Origin: Bacteroidia bacterium
GTDB taxonomy: Bacteria; Bacteroidota; Bacteroidia; B-17B0; Aurantibacillaceae
Assembly (NCBI GenBank): GCA_016787785.1
Contig: JAEUTO010000006.1
Coordinates: 620,001 to 684,000 of the forward strand
Reading direction: 5' to 3'
Length of the DNA stretch: 64,000 bases
Part shown: positions 9,341 to 18,485 of the stretch, piece by piece
Layout of the letters: the number at the start of each line of letters is the position of its first letter
Numbering within the stretch: the stretch's first letter is position 1
Notes under the pieces: model-generated
Databases searched by the model: none
What the model saw: the letters and a program-made list of their open reading frames with translations, nothing else
Told to the model about the DNA's origin: nothing
Position numbers and translations under genes: made by a program

Positions 9341-10033
9341 TTATAGATCTGGAAATAATAAGGTGTGTTTTAGTTCTGCAATTTTCCAATCGGTGTCGTT
9401 ATCAATATCCTGAACTTGTAACTCATTTAAAATAACAGAACCTGAATTCTGCGTGAACATTTTTTTCTCCTTTAAAAAAGAGGAGGTATTTAACCAGTAG
9501 AATTGTCCCGCATCATGATAAGTAGTTTGTAGGTCTTGCGAGCGTTTATTGATATTCTCCGGCAAGATCATAGAGACTTTAGCATCTTTTATCTGTAGAG
9601 CCCTTTGAATGGGGTATGAAAAAGAGCAAACAGGAAAAACAGAATCAAATTTATTTTTTACAAGCAATTCGTATGCATCGTTTAAAATTTCTTTTGTGAT
9701 AAAAGGTGCTGTTGGATAAATACAACAGGCGTTTTCAAATTGTTTTCCACCTGCTTTTAGCTCAGTCAATACTTCAGAAATTACATCTGCTGTAGTAGAA
9801 AGATCATCTGAGTTTTTTTCGCTTCTTTTAAATGGAACTTCTGCGCCTGCTTTTTTAGCGATCACGGCTATTTCATCATCATCTGTTGAAACCATCACGT
9901 AGTCAAACAAACCAGAATTTAAAGCTGTTTCTATGGAATAAGCAATGATAGGCTTCCCTCTGAATAGCTTAATATTCTTTCGCGGAATACGTTTACTTCC
10001 GCCACGTGCTATGATGATCGCTGCATTAGCCAT
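9341..10033 (-). CDS. pseF: Pseudaminic acid cytidylyltransferase
   Basis: A CMP-nonulosonate synthetase that activates the acid with CTP. The 230-residue length fits the family. The nucleotide-binding signature ARGGSKRIPRKN is at residues 9-20, VSTDDDEIA at 48-56, and the downstream motif YPTAPF is present, as is the HDAGQFYW segment characteristic of PseF-like enzymes. It lies 2 bp downstream of PseB and 13 bp upstream of the tandem-GNAT gene, so it is translationally linked to both. Confidence 0.92.
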   Translation of the reverse strand: MANAAIIIARGGSKRIPRKNIKLFRGKPIIAYSIETALNSGLFDYVMVSTDDDEIAVIAKKAGAEVPFKRSEKNSDDLSTTADVISEVLTELKAGGKQFENACCIYPTAPFITKEILNDAYELLVKNKFDSVFPVCSFSYPIQRALQIKDAKVSMILPENINKRSQDLQTTYHDAGQFYWLNTSSFLKEKKMFTQNSGSVILNELQVQDIDNDTDWKIAELKHTLLFPDL

Positions 10034-10035
10034 TT

Positions 10036-11046
10036 TTATGGTTTGAACGCCGGATCTACATGTTCAACAATTAATTTTCGCAAACTTTCAATCGTTTCCC
10101 ATTCGGTATTGTTTTCAGAAGTGTAATGAAACCCTGCGGGTACCAATTTAGCATTAAAATGCTTGATGTAATCAGCCAAATTAAAAATTGGGCGTTGCGG
10201 CAAAATAACATAGTACTTTCCAAGGTCGTAGGTAGTAAAAGAATCAGAACTTGTGATCATTTCTTCATGAACTTTTTCTCCCGGGCGAATGCCTGTTACT
10301 TTATGCTCGCAATTGGGTGCAACAGCCTTTGCTACATCCATGATCTTATAGGAAGGTATCTTTGGTACAAAGAGTTCGCCACCCCAGGCCGTTTCCAGTG
10401 CGTTTAAAACCATATCAACGCCACCTTTTAAAGTAATATTAAAACGGGTCATGTTCTCATCTGTAATAGGCAGAACACCATTTTTCTTTTGGTTTAAAAA
10501 GAAAGGAATTACCGAACCGTTAGAACCCATTACATTGCCATAACGAACAACGGAGAATTTAAGATCTCTTTTTCCGCGTATACCATTGGCTGCAATAAAT
10601 AATTTATCGGAAGTTAATTTTGTTGCGCCATATAAATTTATTGGCGCGCATGCTTTATCTGTTGATAAGGCAACAACTTTACTCACGTTTGTTTCTAAAC
10701 AAGCCCTTATAACATTGTCGGCACCACCAATATTTGTTTTCACGCACTCGTCTGGATTGTATTCTGCAATGTGCACATGTTTCATAGCAGCTGCATGAAT
10801 AACATAATCAATACCTTCAAGCGCTCTTTTCACACGTTCAAAATCGCGCACATCGCCAATAAAATAACGCATGGCTGAATATTTTGCCGCAGGAAATTCC
10901 TGGTCCATCTGAAACTGTTTTTGTTCATCTCTTGAGAAGATAACCAGACGTTTAACGTCAGGCCAGTTTTTAAGGATGGTTCGTGTTAATTCTTTTCCCA
11001 AAGAGCCTGTACCGCCGGTAATTAATATTGATTTGTTTGATAACAT
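10036..11046 (-). CDS. pseB: UDP-N-acetylglucosamine 4,6-dehydratase (inverting)
   Basis: Extended SDR that performs C6 dehydration and C5 epimerisation of UDP-GlcNAc, the first step of the pseudaminic acid route. The NADP-binding glycine motif GGTGSLG is at residues 11-17, the GDVRD motif near 64-68, AAAMKHV near 85-91, STDKA with Asp130 and Lys131, and YGATK with Tyr139. These match the FlaA1/PseB active site rather than the non-inverting dehydratases. The 336-residue length is normal. The expected next enzyme, the PseC aminotransferase, does not follow; a PhyH-type gene lies on the upstream side instead. Confidence 0.93.
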   Translation of the reverse strand: MLSNKSILITGGTGSLGKELTRTILKNWPDVKRLVIFSRDEQKQFQMDQEFPAAKYSAMRYFIGDVRDFERVKRALEGIDYVIHAAAMKHVHIAEYNPDECVKTNIGGADNVIRACLETNVSKVVALSTDKACAPINLYGATKLTSDKLFIAANGIRGKRDLKFSVVRYGNVMGSNGSVIPFFLNQKKNGVLPITDENMTRFNITLKGGVDMVLNALETAWGGELFVPKIPSYKIMDVAKAVAPNCEHKVTGIRPGEKVHEEMITSSDSFTTYDLGKYYVILPQRPIFNLADYIKHFNAKLVPAGFHYTSENNTEWETIESLRKLIVEHVDPAFKP

Positions 11047-11058
11047 CTTTATGTTTTA

Positions 11059-12090
11059 TTAATTTTTAAATTTAAAGTTAGCAGCGTAAATTTTATTGTT
11101 CGCACAAAAAGTTTTAAACTCAGCAGAGCCATTTTCTATTACAAATTTAGGGTAATTTGCACCAAACATAGAGCTGGTATATTCAAACTCTAAAACCAAC
11201 CTGTGACCGGATTTTAAAGGCGTGCCCTTGTGCCAGCACTTCGTATCTTCGGCGAACATTGCACCAGCCTCTCCTAAAATTACAACAAAGTCTTCCGGTT
11301 TATAATGACCAACAAGATCTGCATCTGGAATGCGCACATAACCCCTGTTTAAAAGATCTTGTGGTTTTGCACCTGGTAAATGTGAACCTTTTATTAAACG
11401 GTGCGGACCATTATCTGCGGTTACGTCGTTCAAATAAATAAATATTTTCAACCACTTTATCCTGTCAAGATCAAAGTGATATAATTGTGCTGCCTCTCCG
11501 GAGGCTTCTTTTAAAAATGTAGTAGACCACCACATGGCAGGAAAATCAAAGATGGGTTCACAGCCTAAGTAATTTCTTGCAATATTAATCAGAACAGGAT
11601 CCATAATTAATTGTTGGATGTCTGGATTGTTCACAAGATCGTTCTGTTCAAACCGGTAAATTTCGGAAACAGGATTTTTTGGATCGTAAACAATTTTTGT
11701 ATCGTATTTAGGAGCCGTTAGTGTATTTGCTTTTAACGCGTAATTATAAATTTTAGAAACTAATTCCGGATCTGCTTTTTTTGTAAAGCCAACATATCCA
11801 TCTTTATTTAATGCTGTATTAAGATTTGCAAACTCTTGCTGGTCTATAGTTCCAGGAACACCTGTTAAAGATCCGGTGATCTTTTTTGGTGGGTTATCTA
11901 CTATCAGTTCTTTATGTTTCTGTTCGTTAAATTTTCCGTTTGTAGAGCAGTAGAGGTCTAGCAACGCTGTATAGCCTTCCGGAGTTGTAACGCCATTCTT
12001 AATAAACTCCGCATAAGCTTCAGCAAAGATCTTTTTGTTCTTTGCTTTGTTTTTTATTTTCTGTCTTAAATTATATATAAAAGTTCTCAT
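11059..12090 (-). CDS. PhyH-family Fe(II)/2-oxoglutarate-dependent dioxygenase
   Basis: A 343-residue protein with a double-stranded beta-helix core. The iron-binding facial triad is visible as YHFDLD (His205, Asp207) and the distal CWHKG (His287), followed by Arg297 in GHRLVLEF, which probably binds 2-oxoglutarate. NGPHRLIKGSH (227-237) is typical of phytanoyl-CoA dioxygenase-like proteins. In surface-glycan operons such enzymes are thought to hydroxylate or otherwise oxidise a sugar or lipid moiety. The gene sits between the hexapeptide acyltransferase (1-bp gap) and PseB (12-bp gap), so a glycan substrate is likely but unproven. Confidence 0.85.
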   Translation of the reverse strand: MRTFIYNLRQKIKNKAKNKKIFAEAYAEFIKNGVTTPEGYTALLDLYCSTNGKFNEQKHKELIVDNPPKKITGSLTGVPGTIDQQEFANLNTALNKDGYVGFTKKADPELVSKIYNYALKANTLTAPKYDTKIVYDPKNPVSEIYRFEQNDLVNNPDIQQLIMDPVLINIARNYLGCEPIFDFPAMWWSTTFLKEASGEAAQLYHFDLDRIKWLKIFIYLNDVTADNGPHRLIKGSHLPGAKPQDLLNRGYVRIPDADLVGHYKPEDFVVILGEAGAMFAEDTKCWHKGTPLKSGHRLVLEFEYTSSMFGANYPKFVIENGSAEFKTFCANNKIYAANFKFKN

Positions 12091-12091
12091 A

Positions 12092-13012
12092 TTAATTCAC
12101 TACTTCAACGTTTTTAATAACCAGGCATTTTTTATTTTTTCCAATAACTCCTTTTACAAGGAAATTATGATATGCATTTGAATCGGAATCATAGGTCAGA
12201 GTTTGAAAGTCGTTATTCTCGATTTTCATTTCTTTACTATTGTAAACAAGCGTTACACCAGTTGTTACGATCTTTTTAACCGTGATAACAATTTTTTTAC
12301 CAGGCGTTAAATAAAAGGTAAAATTTCCGGAAGCAACTATGCCATCGAGCGACTTGTTATCTTTTAAGCTCTTCTGATCAATAAAAAAACCTTTGTAAAA
12401 GTTTGGAAGATCATTCTCATTATCAAATTTTAAACTGTTTTTCGCTTCAAAGGTCAAGCGTTTTTTAATGAGCTTTGCTGGCGCACCACCCACCACCGAA
12501 AAGGGCTCCAGATCTTTTGTAACAACCGCATTGGCACCAATAACACAGCCTCTGCCAATTGTGACACCCGCCATAATTACTGAGTTAATGCCCAGCCAGC
12601 AATCATCACCAATGGTAACTTTTTTTGAATGTGCCTGAGACAACGTTTTGTTGTTTGCCACTAATTCATCCTGATCTTTAATGTATAAATATGGCTTGTG
12701 ATCGTAATAATGTTTGCCCGAGCTTATATAAACGTTTGGTGCAAATGTGCAAAAATTGCCAATTTCAACATCGCCTAAAATAATACACCTGTCTTGTATG
12801 CTTGTATTTGAACCAATTTCTATTTTCCCTGTTGTTCCTAATTCAACGTTTCGGCCAACATAATTATTTCCATCTAAAATTATTTCGCCTTTGCCGACGG
12901 TTGTAATAATTGAAGATGGATCGATAATACAATTCTCTCCTTTTACCAAGTTGTAGTTTGCAGGCTTGGTTGTTGAAGCCGGGAAGATCATTCTATATAA
13001 CTTACTTAACAT
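12092..13012 (-). CDS. Left-handed beta-helix (hexapeptide) acyltransferase
   Basis: The first 185 or so residues contain hexapeptide repeats ([LIV]-G-x4) forming a left-handed beta helix: VGRNVELG, IEIGSNTSIQ, VEIGNFCTFAPN, VTIGDDCWLGINSVI, VTIGRGCVIGANAVV, ending with the typical FSVVGGAPAKLIKKR (171-185). SSGKHYYD (98-105) could hold the catalytic His. Residues 190-306 form an extra C-terminal beta-rich domain not usual in plain acetyltransferases, possibly for glycan binding. It is probably an O- or N-acetyltransferase tailoring the exported glycan; the acceptor is unknown. Confidence 0.82.
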   Translation of the reverse strand: MLSKLYRMIFPASTTKPANYNLVKGENCIIDPSSIITTVGKGEIILDGNNYVGRNVELGTTGKIEIGSNTSIQDRCIILGDVEIGNFCTFAPNVYISSGKHYYDHKPYLYIKDQDELVANNKTLSQAHSKKVTIGDDCWLGINSVIMAGVTIGRGCVIGANAVVTKDLEPFSVVGGAPAKLIKKRLTFEAKNSLKFDNENDLPNFYKGFFIDQKSLKDNKSLDGIVASGNFTFYLTPGKKIVITVKKIVTTGVTLVYNSKEMKIENNDFQTLTYDSDSNAYHNFLVKGVIGKNKKCLVIKNVEVVN

Positions 13013-13015
13013 TGG

Positions 13016-14296
13016 TTAACTATTAATATTTAACTTGTAGGGTATAGAGAACATGCCTGAATTGTAATGTGGATCCATATCAATTGCCGTAATGTTTAGT
13101 GCTGGAAGATTAACATTATTATCAACCACATCATACCAGCGCGTTTGTTTTGCATCGCCTATGGCAAAGTATAAAAGAAACTGACCAACTCTTAATGTCT
13201 TTGCAGGAAGTGTGATGGTAAACGAAAGTTTTTCTCCCTTTACCACAGCGCCTTCTTTTACAACAACCTTAAAATTTGTAAGTACATCGGTTGTTAACGG
13301 CTCTAATAGTGCCATGTAAAAAAGTAAGCCATCAGATTGTTCTCTTGCTTCGCAATCAATTTGAAAATTTATTTCTTCATCGTATCTAAAATCCCAGGTT
13401 TTTTTACCATTTGAAAATGCCTGGATATTTGAAAATAAAATATTACCGCTGCTTTGTGATCTGTTAAGACGGTCTTTAATGCTTACTGTTCCTAAAACAG
13501 ATTCTTCGAACAAGCCATTATATTTTTTAATACAGGTATTCATGTCGCTCATTTCATCTATTAAACCATTCTTTAAAAGAATACCGGTTTTACAAATGCT
13601 TGACATGGCTTGCATATTATGGCTTACAAAAAGAACTGTACGACCTTCTCCGGCCACATTCTTTATTTTACCCATACATTTCTTTTGAAACTCTGCATCA
13701 CCAACAGCTAAAACTTCATCAACAATTAAAATCTCAGGTTCTAAATGGGCGGCTACCGCAAAGCCTAATCTTACCATCATACCGGATGAATAACGTTTTA
13801 CAGGCGTATCAATATATTTTTCTACGCCGCTAAAATTTACGATCTCATCAAATTTGCCAGCTATTTCAGCTTTAGTCATTCCCAGAATAGCGCCATTTAA
13901 AAAAACATTCTCGCGGCCCGTTAACTCAGGATGAAAACCAGTTCCAACCTCCAGTAACGCTGCAATTCTTCCCCGGATCTTTACTTTACCCGTAGTTGCA
14001 GTGGTTACCTGAGATAATATTTTTAATAAAGTAGATTTTCCTGCACCATTTTTTCCAATAATACCAAGAACATCACCTTGTTTCACTTCAAAATTTATGT
14101 CCTTTAATGACCAAACATAATCACTATCGCCCTTGGTACTTCTGTCATTTGTATCGCCGATCTGGATGTATGGATCTTCTTTGCCTCTTGCCAGGTGCCA
14201 CCATCGGTTAAGGTCATGCGCAATAGTTCCTGTACCCACCTGGCCCAGGCGGTATTGTTTGGAAATGTTGATAGCTTTTAGAACTACTTTGCTCAT
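13016..14296 (-). CDS. Wzt-like polysaccharide ABC transporter ATP-binding protein with C-terminal extension
   Basis: ATPase of an ABC-2 polysaccharide exporter, on the cytoplasmic face of the inner membrane. Walker A GKNGAGKST is at 81-89, the signature YSSGM at 169-173, Walker B ILIVDE at 189-194 and the H-loop SHN near 224-226. The 426-residue length exceeds a bare ATPase: about residues 260-426 form an extra beta-rich domain, as in Wzt proteins that read the non-reducing-end modification of an O antigen before export. It pairs with the permease gene 6 bp upstream. The exact glycan recognised is unknown. Confidence 0.9.
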   Translation of the reverse strand: MSKVVLKAINISKQYRLGQVGTGTIAHDLNRWWHLARGKEDPYIQIGDTNDRSTKGDSDYVWSLKDINFEVKQGDVLGIIGKNGAGKSTLLKILSQVTTATTGKVKIRGRIAALLEVGTGFHPELTGRENVFLNGAILGMTKAEIAGKFDEIVNFSGVEKYIDTPVKRYSSGMMVRLGFAVAAHLEPEILIVDEVLAVGDAEFQKKCMGKIKNVAGEGRTVLFVSHNMQAMSSICKTGILLKNGLIDEMSDMNTCIKKYNGLFEESVLGTVSIKDRLNRSQSSGNILFSNIQAFSNGKKTWDFRYDEEINFQIDCEAREQSDGLLFYMALLEPLTTDVLTNFKVVVKEGAVVKGEKLSFTITLPAKTLRVGQFLLYFAIGDAKQTRWYDVVDNNVNLPALNITAIDMDPHYNSGMFSIPYKLNINS

Positions 14297-14302
14297 AATA
14301 TT

Positions 14303-15178
14303 TTACACCGTATCCATAAAGGACTTTTCAACTTTATTAAAAACTACAAGGCCAATAAAAAGTAAAACAACTGTAAAAGAAAGGCTGTAACCTAAATAAA
14401 GCCAATTGAATTCACCTACGCCCAAAAAGGCATATTTAAAGGCTTCTATAATGCTTGTTATTGGGTTTGCCAAAAGGAAAATTTTGTATTGAGGATATTT
14501 TTCGCTTACAAGCGACAATGGAAATACAATTGGAGAAGCATACATTAGTAACTGTACACCAAACGTAATTAAAAATTTAAGATCGCGGTATTTGGTTGTC
14601 ATGGATGTGATGATAATACCAAAACCCAGACCTAAAAAACCCATCAGTAAAATTAAAAATGGTACTAATAAAATAGTTATGTTGGGATGCAGCGTGTTAT
14701 CAGTTGCAAGAAAATAGATCCATACAGCAATAAAAAGAAGAAGTTGTATGCCTAATTTAACAAGATTAGATAGAACAACCGATAGAGGCACGATCATGCG
14801 TGGAAAATAAACTTTTCCGAAAACGCTGGCGTTGGCGGTAAATGTATCGGCGGTTTTGGACAGTGTATCAGAAAAATAATTCCATAAAGTGATGCCGCAC
14901 ATGTAAAATAATAGTGGATTAACGCCATCGGTTGAAATATCTGCCAGAAAGCCAAAAATAACAGCGTAGGTAATACCCGTAATTACCGGTTGAACAAAGA
15001 ACCAGATAGGGCCAAGAATAGTTTGCTTATATACCGAAACAAAATCGCGGCGCACAAATAAAAATAAAAGGTCTTTAAAACGAAGAATTTGGCTTAGCCC
15101 CAAAGAATACCAACTTGTTCTGGGTTCTAATACAAGGTCCCAGGTTTCGTTATCATCTTCAATTTCTTTGTTGGCCAT
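14303..15178 (-). CDS. ABC-2 type polysaccharide export permease (Wzm/TagG-like)
   Basis: A 291-residue inner-membrane protein, first gene of the minus-strand operon. After a hydrophilic N-terminus come FVRRDFVSVYKQTILGPIWF, the amphipathic segment and motif typical of Wzm/TagG permeases, then about six hydrophobic spans and a final VVLLFIGLVVFNKVEKSFMD. It forms the channel with the ATPase encoded immediately downstream. Its presence, with no Wzx or Wzy in the window, points to ABC-dependent glycan export. Confidence 0.92.
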   Translation of the reverse strand: MANKEIEDDNETWDLVLEPRTSWYSLGLSQILRFKDLLFLFVRRDFVSVYKQTILGPIWFFVQPVITGITYAVIFGFLADISTDGVNPLLFYMCGITLWNYFSDTLSKTADTFTANASVFGKVYFPRMIVPLSVVLSNLVKLGIQLLLFIAVWIYFLATDNTLHPNITILLVPFLILLMGFLGLGFGIIITSMTTKYRDLKFLITFGVQLLMYASPIVFPLSLVSEKYPQYKIFLLANPITSIIEAFKYAFLGVGEFNWLYLGYSLSFTVVLLFIGLVVFNKVEKSFMDTV

Positions 15179-15269
15179 TCTTTACTGTTTTTTTAGCTGA
15201 ATTTTATTAAAATTGATCCAACTTTTTGGCTTCTTCAAAATGTGTTTTAACCGAAGAAGATTTAACATG

Positions 15270-15277
15270 CAAATTTA
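15270..15277 (-). promoter_or_regulatory. Possible -7 box for the export/pseudaminic operon
   Basis: Read on the minus strand this is TAAATTTG, a match to the Bacteroidota -7 consensus TAnnTTTG, about 90 bp ahead of the permease start. No clear TTTG -33 element lies at the right distance, so the call is weak. Confidence 0.3.
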
Positions 15278-15363
15278 ACAGAATTAATGGAATATTTTTT
15301 GGTTTTTACCAAGGCTTATTAAATTAATGGGCTATTTACCCAGCACGGTTTCCAAAGCTGTAT

Positions 15364-15397
15364 TTTGGCCCGTTTATTAGGATTTTTTATATCTTTG
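15364..15397 (+). promoter_or_regulatory. Bacteroidota-type promoter for the glycosyltransferase operon
   Basis: TTTG at 15364-15367 and TATCTTTG at 15390-15397 (perfect TAnnTTTG) are 22 bp apart, slightly longer than the usual 19-21. Transcription would begin near 15404, giving a leader of about 95 nt before the ATG at 15498. Confidence 0.45.
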
Positions 15398-15497
15398 GAT
15401 CCGGCCGTAAATGGCTTTGTGGCTAATATTCATAAAAAACCATATTCTTTTATAGTGCTTAAGAAATTGAAGGTCTAAAGTTTATGGAATTACAGGC

Positions 15498-16595
15498 ATG
15501 AAAGTACTTTTTTTAACCTCATATTACCCTCCTTTTTTGGAGAATTTTTTTAAGCAACACGATTGTTCAACTTTATCATTTGAGCAAACTTTAAACAAAT
15601 TATTAGAGCAGTTTTTTGCAGATACCGGATCATTATTTCACTATACCGGTAAAGCTGGTAACGAAACATTTTTAATAATTGCTAACTGCGAACCATTGCA
15701 AAAAAAATGGGCCAAAGAAAATAATGTAACTTATACCGAAAATTGGTTCCTTGAGATACCTTACGCGCAAATTAAAGCGTTTAAGCCGGATGTGTTTTAC
15801 TTAGAGTATGTGACAGAGTTCTTTGGCGAGTTTGCAAAGTCCGTAAGCCCGTTTTGCAAAAAAATAGTTTCGTGGATCTCATCGCCGCTTGATGAGAAAG
15901 CGAAATTAGATAACATCGATCTTGTGCTTTCTTCTACACCCGATTTTGTAGAGAGCTTTCGCAAACAGGGCATAGCGGCAGAATACATGCACCCCGCTTT
16001 TGACCCACGCATCTTAAAAAAAGTAAATAATCCACAAGAAAAAACAATTCCTTTCTCGTTCGTGGGTGGTTGGAGTGACGTGCACATCAATAGAAAAGCG
16101 GCACTTAAGGAGCTAGCAAAAAGAACACCCATTAAATTATGGGGATATAATTATAAAAAAAATTACAGTAAACTAGAGCTAACGTACTACAAAGAGCTTC
16201 TTAAAAATGAAAATCCAGAAGTGCGTAAAGCTTACAATGGTGAGGCCTGGGGTCTGGAGATGTACGACATCATACAACGCTCATTGATAACATTTAACAT
16301 TCACGAAGCGCTTTTAAAAGGTCATGTGGGCAACATGCGTATGTTTGAGGCAAGCGGCATGGGTACCATGTTGCTAAATGACGAAGGAACTAATTTGCCC
16401 TCATTGTTTAAGCCTGGTGTTGAAATTGAAACCTACAAAACGATTGATGAAGCTGTGGAAAAGGCAAAATATTATATTGCAAACCCGGCAAAAGCAATAG
16501 AGATAGGAAAAAACGCACAATTGAAAACCGTGAATGAGTACAATTACGAGAACTACGTGAAGATTTTATTTTCTCATTTAAAACGGCTATTTTAA
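15498..16595 (+). CDS. CgeB-like glycosyltransferase (GT-B, family 1-like)
   Basis: A 365-residue cytoplasmic protein. The N-terminal half is Rossmann-like (VLFLTSYYPPF). The C-terminal half has FVGGWSDVHINRK, LWGYNYKK and the donor-site region FNIHEALLKGHVGNMRMFEASGMG, then YKTIDEAVEKAKYYIANP, which matches the CgeB / Glyco_trans_1_2 group of glycosyltransferases. First gene of the plus-strand operon; a methyltransferase gene follows after 16 bp. Sugar donor and acceptor are unknown. Confidence 0.82.
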   Translation: MKVLFLTSYYPPFLENFFKQHDCSTLSFEQTLNKLLEQFFADTGSLFHYTGKAGNETFLIIANCEPLQKKWAKENNVTYTENWFLEIPYAQIKAFKPDVFYLEYVTEFFGEFAKSVSPFCKKIVSWISSPLDEKAKLDNIDLVLSSTPDFVESFRKQGIAAEYMHPAFDPRILKKVNNPQEKTIPFSFVGGWSDVHINRKAALKELAKRTPIKLWGYNYKKNYSKLELTYYKELLKNENPEVRKAYNGEAWGLEMYDIIQRSLITFNIHEALLKGHVGNMRMFEASGMGTMLLNDEGTNLPSLFKPGVEIETYKTIDEAVEKAKYYIANPAKAIEIGKNAQLKTVNEYNYENYVKILFSHLKRLF

Positions 16596-16611
16596 CAAAG
16601 CAAAAGTAATA

Positions 16612-17439
16612 ATGGAAAAATTACCTTACATAAATTTAGGTTGTGGCGCAAAGTTCAACGAACGTTGGGTAAATGTTGATTTTACCTCTACCGGAAAGGA
16701 TGTTATTGCCCATAATTTAACGCAGGGTATTCCATTTAAAGATAACGCATTTAAAGTTGCCTACCATTCGCACGTTTTAGAACATTTTACAAAAGATGGA
16801 GCCGAAAAATTCATAGCAGAGTGTTACCGTATACTTCAGTCAGGCGGTATCTTGCGGATTGCTATTCCCGATTTGGAAGCTATTGCGCGTAACTATATTA
16901 AGTATTTAGATGCTTCTTTAGCAAATGATAATTCCGCAAAGGAAAAATATAATTGGACCATGTTAGAAATGTACGACCAGGTGGTAAGATCAAAAGGTGG
17001 TGGTGAAATGATCGATTACATTATGGATGAAACAAAAAATAATGACGCATTTTTAATTGAAAGAAACGGCGACGAAATAAAACAATTGTTTAACAATTTC
17101 AGGAATGTAAAACCAGATGAACCTGTTACAAAGAAATCATCTGGTTTTAGCTTAGCAAATTTTAAATCACGTGTGAAAAATAAATTGATCAGGATGTTGT
17201 TGAAGGAAGATGTGAATGCTTTAAGTATTGGGCAATTCAGACTTGGTGGCGAAATTCATCAATGGATGTACGATCGGTATTCTTTAGGCGAACTGCTTAA
17301 AAAACATGGTTTTAAAAATCCAACAGTGGTTACTGCAACTGAAAGCAAAATAGCCGATTGGAATAGTTTTAATTTAGATATGATGGATGGAAAGGTGAGA
17401 AAACCTGATTCGTTATTTATGGAGGCACAAAAAATATAA
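16612..17439 (+). CDS. Class I SAM-dependent methyltransferase (type 11-like)
   Basis: 275 residues. The SAM-binding loop INLGCGAKF is at 7-15, WVNVDF at 19-24, and the Methyltransf_11 hallmarks HSHVLEHF and ILQSGGILRIAIPDLE follow. The C-terminal third carries an insert (a basic KSRVKNKLIRMLL helix) and a substrate-type region. In a glycosyltransferase operon it probably methylates a sugar hydroxyl of the glycan, possibly at the chain end read by the Wzt C-terminal domain; that last point is inference. Confidence 0.82.
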   Translation: MEKLPYINLGCGAKFNERWVNVDFTSTGKDVIAHNLTQGIPFKDNAFKVAYHSHVLEHFTKDGAEKFIAECYRILQSGGILRIAIPDLEAIARNYIKYLDASLANDNSAKEKYNWTMLEMYDQVVRSKGGGEMIDYIMDETKNNDAFLIERNGDEIKQLFNNFRNVKPDEPVTKKSSGFSLANFKSRVKNKLIRMLLKEDVNALSIGQFRLGGEIHQWMYDRYSLGELLKKHGFKNPTVVTATESKIADWNSFNLDMMDGKVRKPDSLFMEAQKI

Positions 17440-17441
17440 GG

Positions 17442-18482
17442 ATGTTGAACTTTGTAACATTATTTAATTCCGGCTACTTAACTAGGGGATTGGTGCTTTA
17501 CCAGTCGCTGGAAAAACAATGTGCCAATTTTCATTTATATATTGTTGCTTTTGATACTGCAACCTTAGACTATTTTAAAAATAATCCGCAAAAACATCTA
17601 ACAGTTATTTCTTTAGAGCAATTTGAGGACGATGAGTTAAAAAGGGTAAAACCAACCCGGTCGGTTGCTGAGTATTGCTGGACCTGCACGGCATCTACAG
17701 TGCTTTATTGCATTACTAATTTTAAATTAAGCAACTGCACCTACATTGATGCAGACATGCGTTTTTATTCCGATCCGAAAGTTTTGGTAGATGAAATGGG
17801 CGACAATTCTGTAATGATAACCGATCACCGTTATACAGCCAAGTACGATCAATCTCAAACAAGCGGAAAATACTGCGTGCAATTTGTTTGTTTTAAAAAT
17901 ACGGAGGAGGGCATGGCGGTTTTAAAATGGTGGCGTAATGCATGCATAGATTGGTGTTATAACAGAGTGGAGGATGGAAAATTTGGTGATCAGAAATATT
18001 TGGACGACTGGACCAAAAGATTTAAAGGTGTTCATGAATTAAAACACCTTGGCGGGGGCATAGCGCCTTGGAATGTGCAACAATATAATTTTACAACTCA
18101 AAACGGTAAGATCATTGGCACCGAGATTTCATCTAACAAAAGCTTTGACGCGGTATTTTTTCATTATCACAGCTTAAAATTCTTTGAGAATGAAATTGTT
18201 CATTTGGCCGATGCTGCTTACGATCTGAACGAAAATATTATTAGTACATTTTACAAAGATTATGTAAAAGCCATTATTACTCAATACAATCTTGTTCATA
18301 AAATAGCACCACAAATAAATGCTAACGGTGTTTTTGGTCCGGCAAAATATTTACCAATGAGTTTTAGTACATTAAAAAAATATTATAGCGAAAATTTTAA
18401 ATCATCAAAACGAAATGTTTTCGGATTAAAAGTGTTGCGACAAATAAAGAATCATTATTATTTTTATTTAAATAGTTTTTAA
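17442..18482 (+). CDS. GT-A glycosyltransferase with DxD motif (GT8-like)
   Basis: 346 residues; starts 2 bp after the methyltransferase stop. The N-terminal GT-A fold contains FVTLFNSGYLTRGLVLYQSL, an acceptor loop, and YIDADMRFYSDP, a DxD metal/nucleotide-sugar motif as in GT8-like enzymes. Further on are FGDQKYLDDW and LGGGIAPWN, again as expected for that group. No membrane segment. Specific donor not predictable. Confidence 0.75.
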   Translation: MLNFVTLFNSGYLTRGLVLYQSLEKQCANFHLYIVAFDTATLDYFKNNPQKHLTVISLEQFEDDELKRVKPTRSVAEYCWTCTASTVLYCITNFKLSNCTYIDADMRFYSDPKVLVDEMGDNSVMITDHRYTAKYDQSQTSGKYCVQFVCFKNTEEGMAVLKWWRNACIDWCYNRVEDGKFGDQKYLDDWTKRFKGVHELKHLGGGIAPWNVQQYNFTTQNGKIIGTEISSNKSFDAVFFHYHSLKFFENEIVHLADAAYDLNENIISTFYKDYVKAIITQYNLVHKIAPQINANGVFGPAKYLPMSFSTLKKYYSENFKSSKRNVFGLKVLRQIKNHYYFYLNSF

Positions 18483-18485
18483 AAA

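Larger units (their letters stand above)
15179..15497. other. Divergent intergenic region between the two polysaccharide operons
   Basis: 319 bp without a convincing ORF. It separates the divergently transcribed permease operon (minus) and glycosyltransferase operon (plus) and must carry promoters for both. One TAnnTTTG-type box is visible on each strand (listed separately). I see no strong terminator or operator-like palindrome. Confidence 0.7.
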
